Source: CAIWXH01 sp964555675 (GTDB taxonomy: Bacteria > Chloroflexota > Chloroflexia > Chloroflexales > Chloroflexaceae). From it: a DNA stretch of 6,539 nucleotides. The stretch spans positions 1-6,539 of the forward strand of contig CAZKTU010000319.1 of the NCBI GenBank assembly GCA_964555675.1, given 5' to 3'. The notes below the pieces were generated by a model, which searched no databases, was not told the origin of the DNA, and saw only the letters and a list, made by a program, of their open reading frames with translations. Shown one piece after another: positions 6,297 to 6,539 of this stretch; positions within the stretch are counted from its first letter, which is position 1; the number at the start of each line of letters is the position of its first letter. A program made the translations under genes and the position numbers.

Positions 6297-6343
6297 CGCG
6301 TGAGTCACGCGCGCATTATAGCGCCTCTTGTGCGGGGCGTACC
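6297..6343 (-). promoter_or_regulatory. Promoter of the acyl-CoA dehydrogenase gene with palindrome at +1
   Basis: A perfect TATAAT (6315-6320, minus strand) lies 42 nt before the start codon, giving a leader of about 36 nt. The -35 is not recognisable (about GGTACG). A 15-bp perfect palindrome, CGCGTGAGTCACGCG (6297-6311, 7-bp arms around one base), lies just downstream of the -10 and covers the predicted start point near 6308. That is a classical position for a repressor site. Confidence 0.6.
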
Positions 6344-6344
6344 T

Positions 6345-6392
6345 CCTATGCGGTGGGCGAACCCCCCGCCTATGCGGTGGGCGAAGCCCCCG
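6345..6392. repeat. Two tandem copies of a 24-bp GC-rich repeat
   Basis: Copies at 6345-6368 and 6369-6392 share the core CCTATGCGGTGGGCGAA and differ at one base (C against G at the eighteenth position). They lie in non-coding DNA just upstream of the acyl-CoA dehydrogenase promoter. They merge into the hairpin cluster to the right. Confidence 0.85.
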
Positions 6393-6407
6393 CACCCCCA
6401 GGCTTTC

Positions 6408-6465
6408 TCGGGGGACCCCTCGCCGGGTCCCCCGAACCCCCTGGCGCCAGGGGCTGCGCCCCTGG
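6408..6465. repeat. Cluster of strong GC-rich inverted repeats (REP-like)
   Basis: An 11-bp stem is formed by 6408-6418 and 6425-6435 with a 6-nt loop. It is followed by the perfect palindrome CCCCTGGCGCCAGGGG (6438-6453). The right arm of that palindrome also pairs with CCCCTGG at 6459-6465 as an 8-bp stem with a 3-nt loop. The middle segment can therefore pair with either neighbour, giving alternative structures. No open frame here looks coding. It looks like a dispersed intergenic repeat, which needs genome-wide comparison. Confidence 0.65.
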
Positions 6466-6539
6466 ACCCCAGAAAGAACTAGCCGTGCCGGCCCGCTTTG
6501 CTGTGCGGTCATGCCGCCTGGGGAGCTGCAGATGAGGCG
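6466..6539. other. Non-coding right edge, no gene seen
   Basis: These 74 bases show no convincing coding frame or RNA gene. On the minus strand a small GCCG-GCA-CGGC stem followed by TAGTTCTTT (6473-6481) could be the weak terminator of a gene beyond the window, but four base pairs are too few to be sure. Confidence 0.3.

Noticed and set aside
6345..6392. The 24-bp tandem copies as the start of a CRISPR array
   Set aside because: There are only two head-to-tail copies with no spacers between them, and no cas genes.
4965..6482. Long plus-strand open frame of 505 codons
   Set aside because: It lies opposite the acyl-CoA dehydrogenase, has low-complexity composition, and runs through the promoter and repeat cluster.
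6273..6512. 80-residue N-terminal extension of the acyl-CoA dehydrogenase
   Set aside because: It is Arg/Pro-rich sequence translated from repeats and the promoter. A good ribosome binding site and a normal family N-terminus support the start at 6272.

Overview
This is a GC-rich bacterial window. All five recognisable protein genes lie on the minus strand, so transcription runs from high to low coordinates. The codon bias and the Tyr-Leu-Pro-Phe end of a secreted beta-propeller/PKD protein suggest the Chloroflexota (Chloroflexus/Roseiflexus/Kouleothrix-like). This is an inference from style, not proof.

Layout in the order of transcription: (1) 6273-6539 is a gene-free upstream region. It holds a GC-rich repeat/hairpin cluster (about 6345-6470) and then a promoter with a perfect TATAAT and a 15-bp palindrome at the predicted start point. 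(2) 5025-6272 encodes an acyl-CoA dehydrogenase, followed by two hairpins (4966-5022). (3) 3686-4873 encodes a membrane-anchored sensor: two transmembrane segments, HAMP and STAS. It has its own candidate promoter. (4) 2768-3544 and 1744-2721 are etfB and etfA, a two-gene operon. Its extended -10 promoter has a palindromic operator candidate just upstream, and a 13-bp-stem terminator follows etfA. (5) 1-1599 encodes a secreted GSDH/HHIP-type beta-propeller with a PKD domain. It runs off the window only at its extreme C-terminus.

The metabolic theme is flavin-based acyl-CoA oxidation. The dehydrogenase takes two electrons from an acyl-CoA, EtfBA accepts them, and an ETF:quinone oxidoreductase (not in the window) would pass them to the membrane. 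The STAS sensor between them and the secreted propeller appear to be separate transcription units with no visible functional tie.

I see no mobile element, CRISPR array, tRNA or rRNA, and no clearly unprecedented multigene system. The points most worth a second look are regulatory palindromes at two promoters, an Asp at the usual STAS phosphoacceptor position, a glutaryl-CoA-dehydrogenase-like Arg in the acyl-CoA dehydrogenase, and the repeat cluster at the right-hand end.
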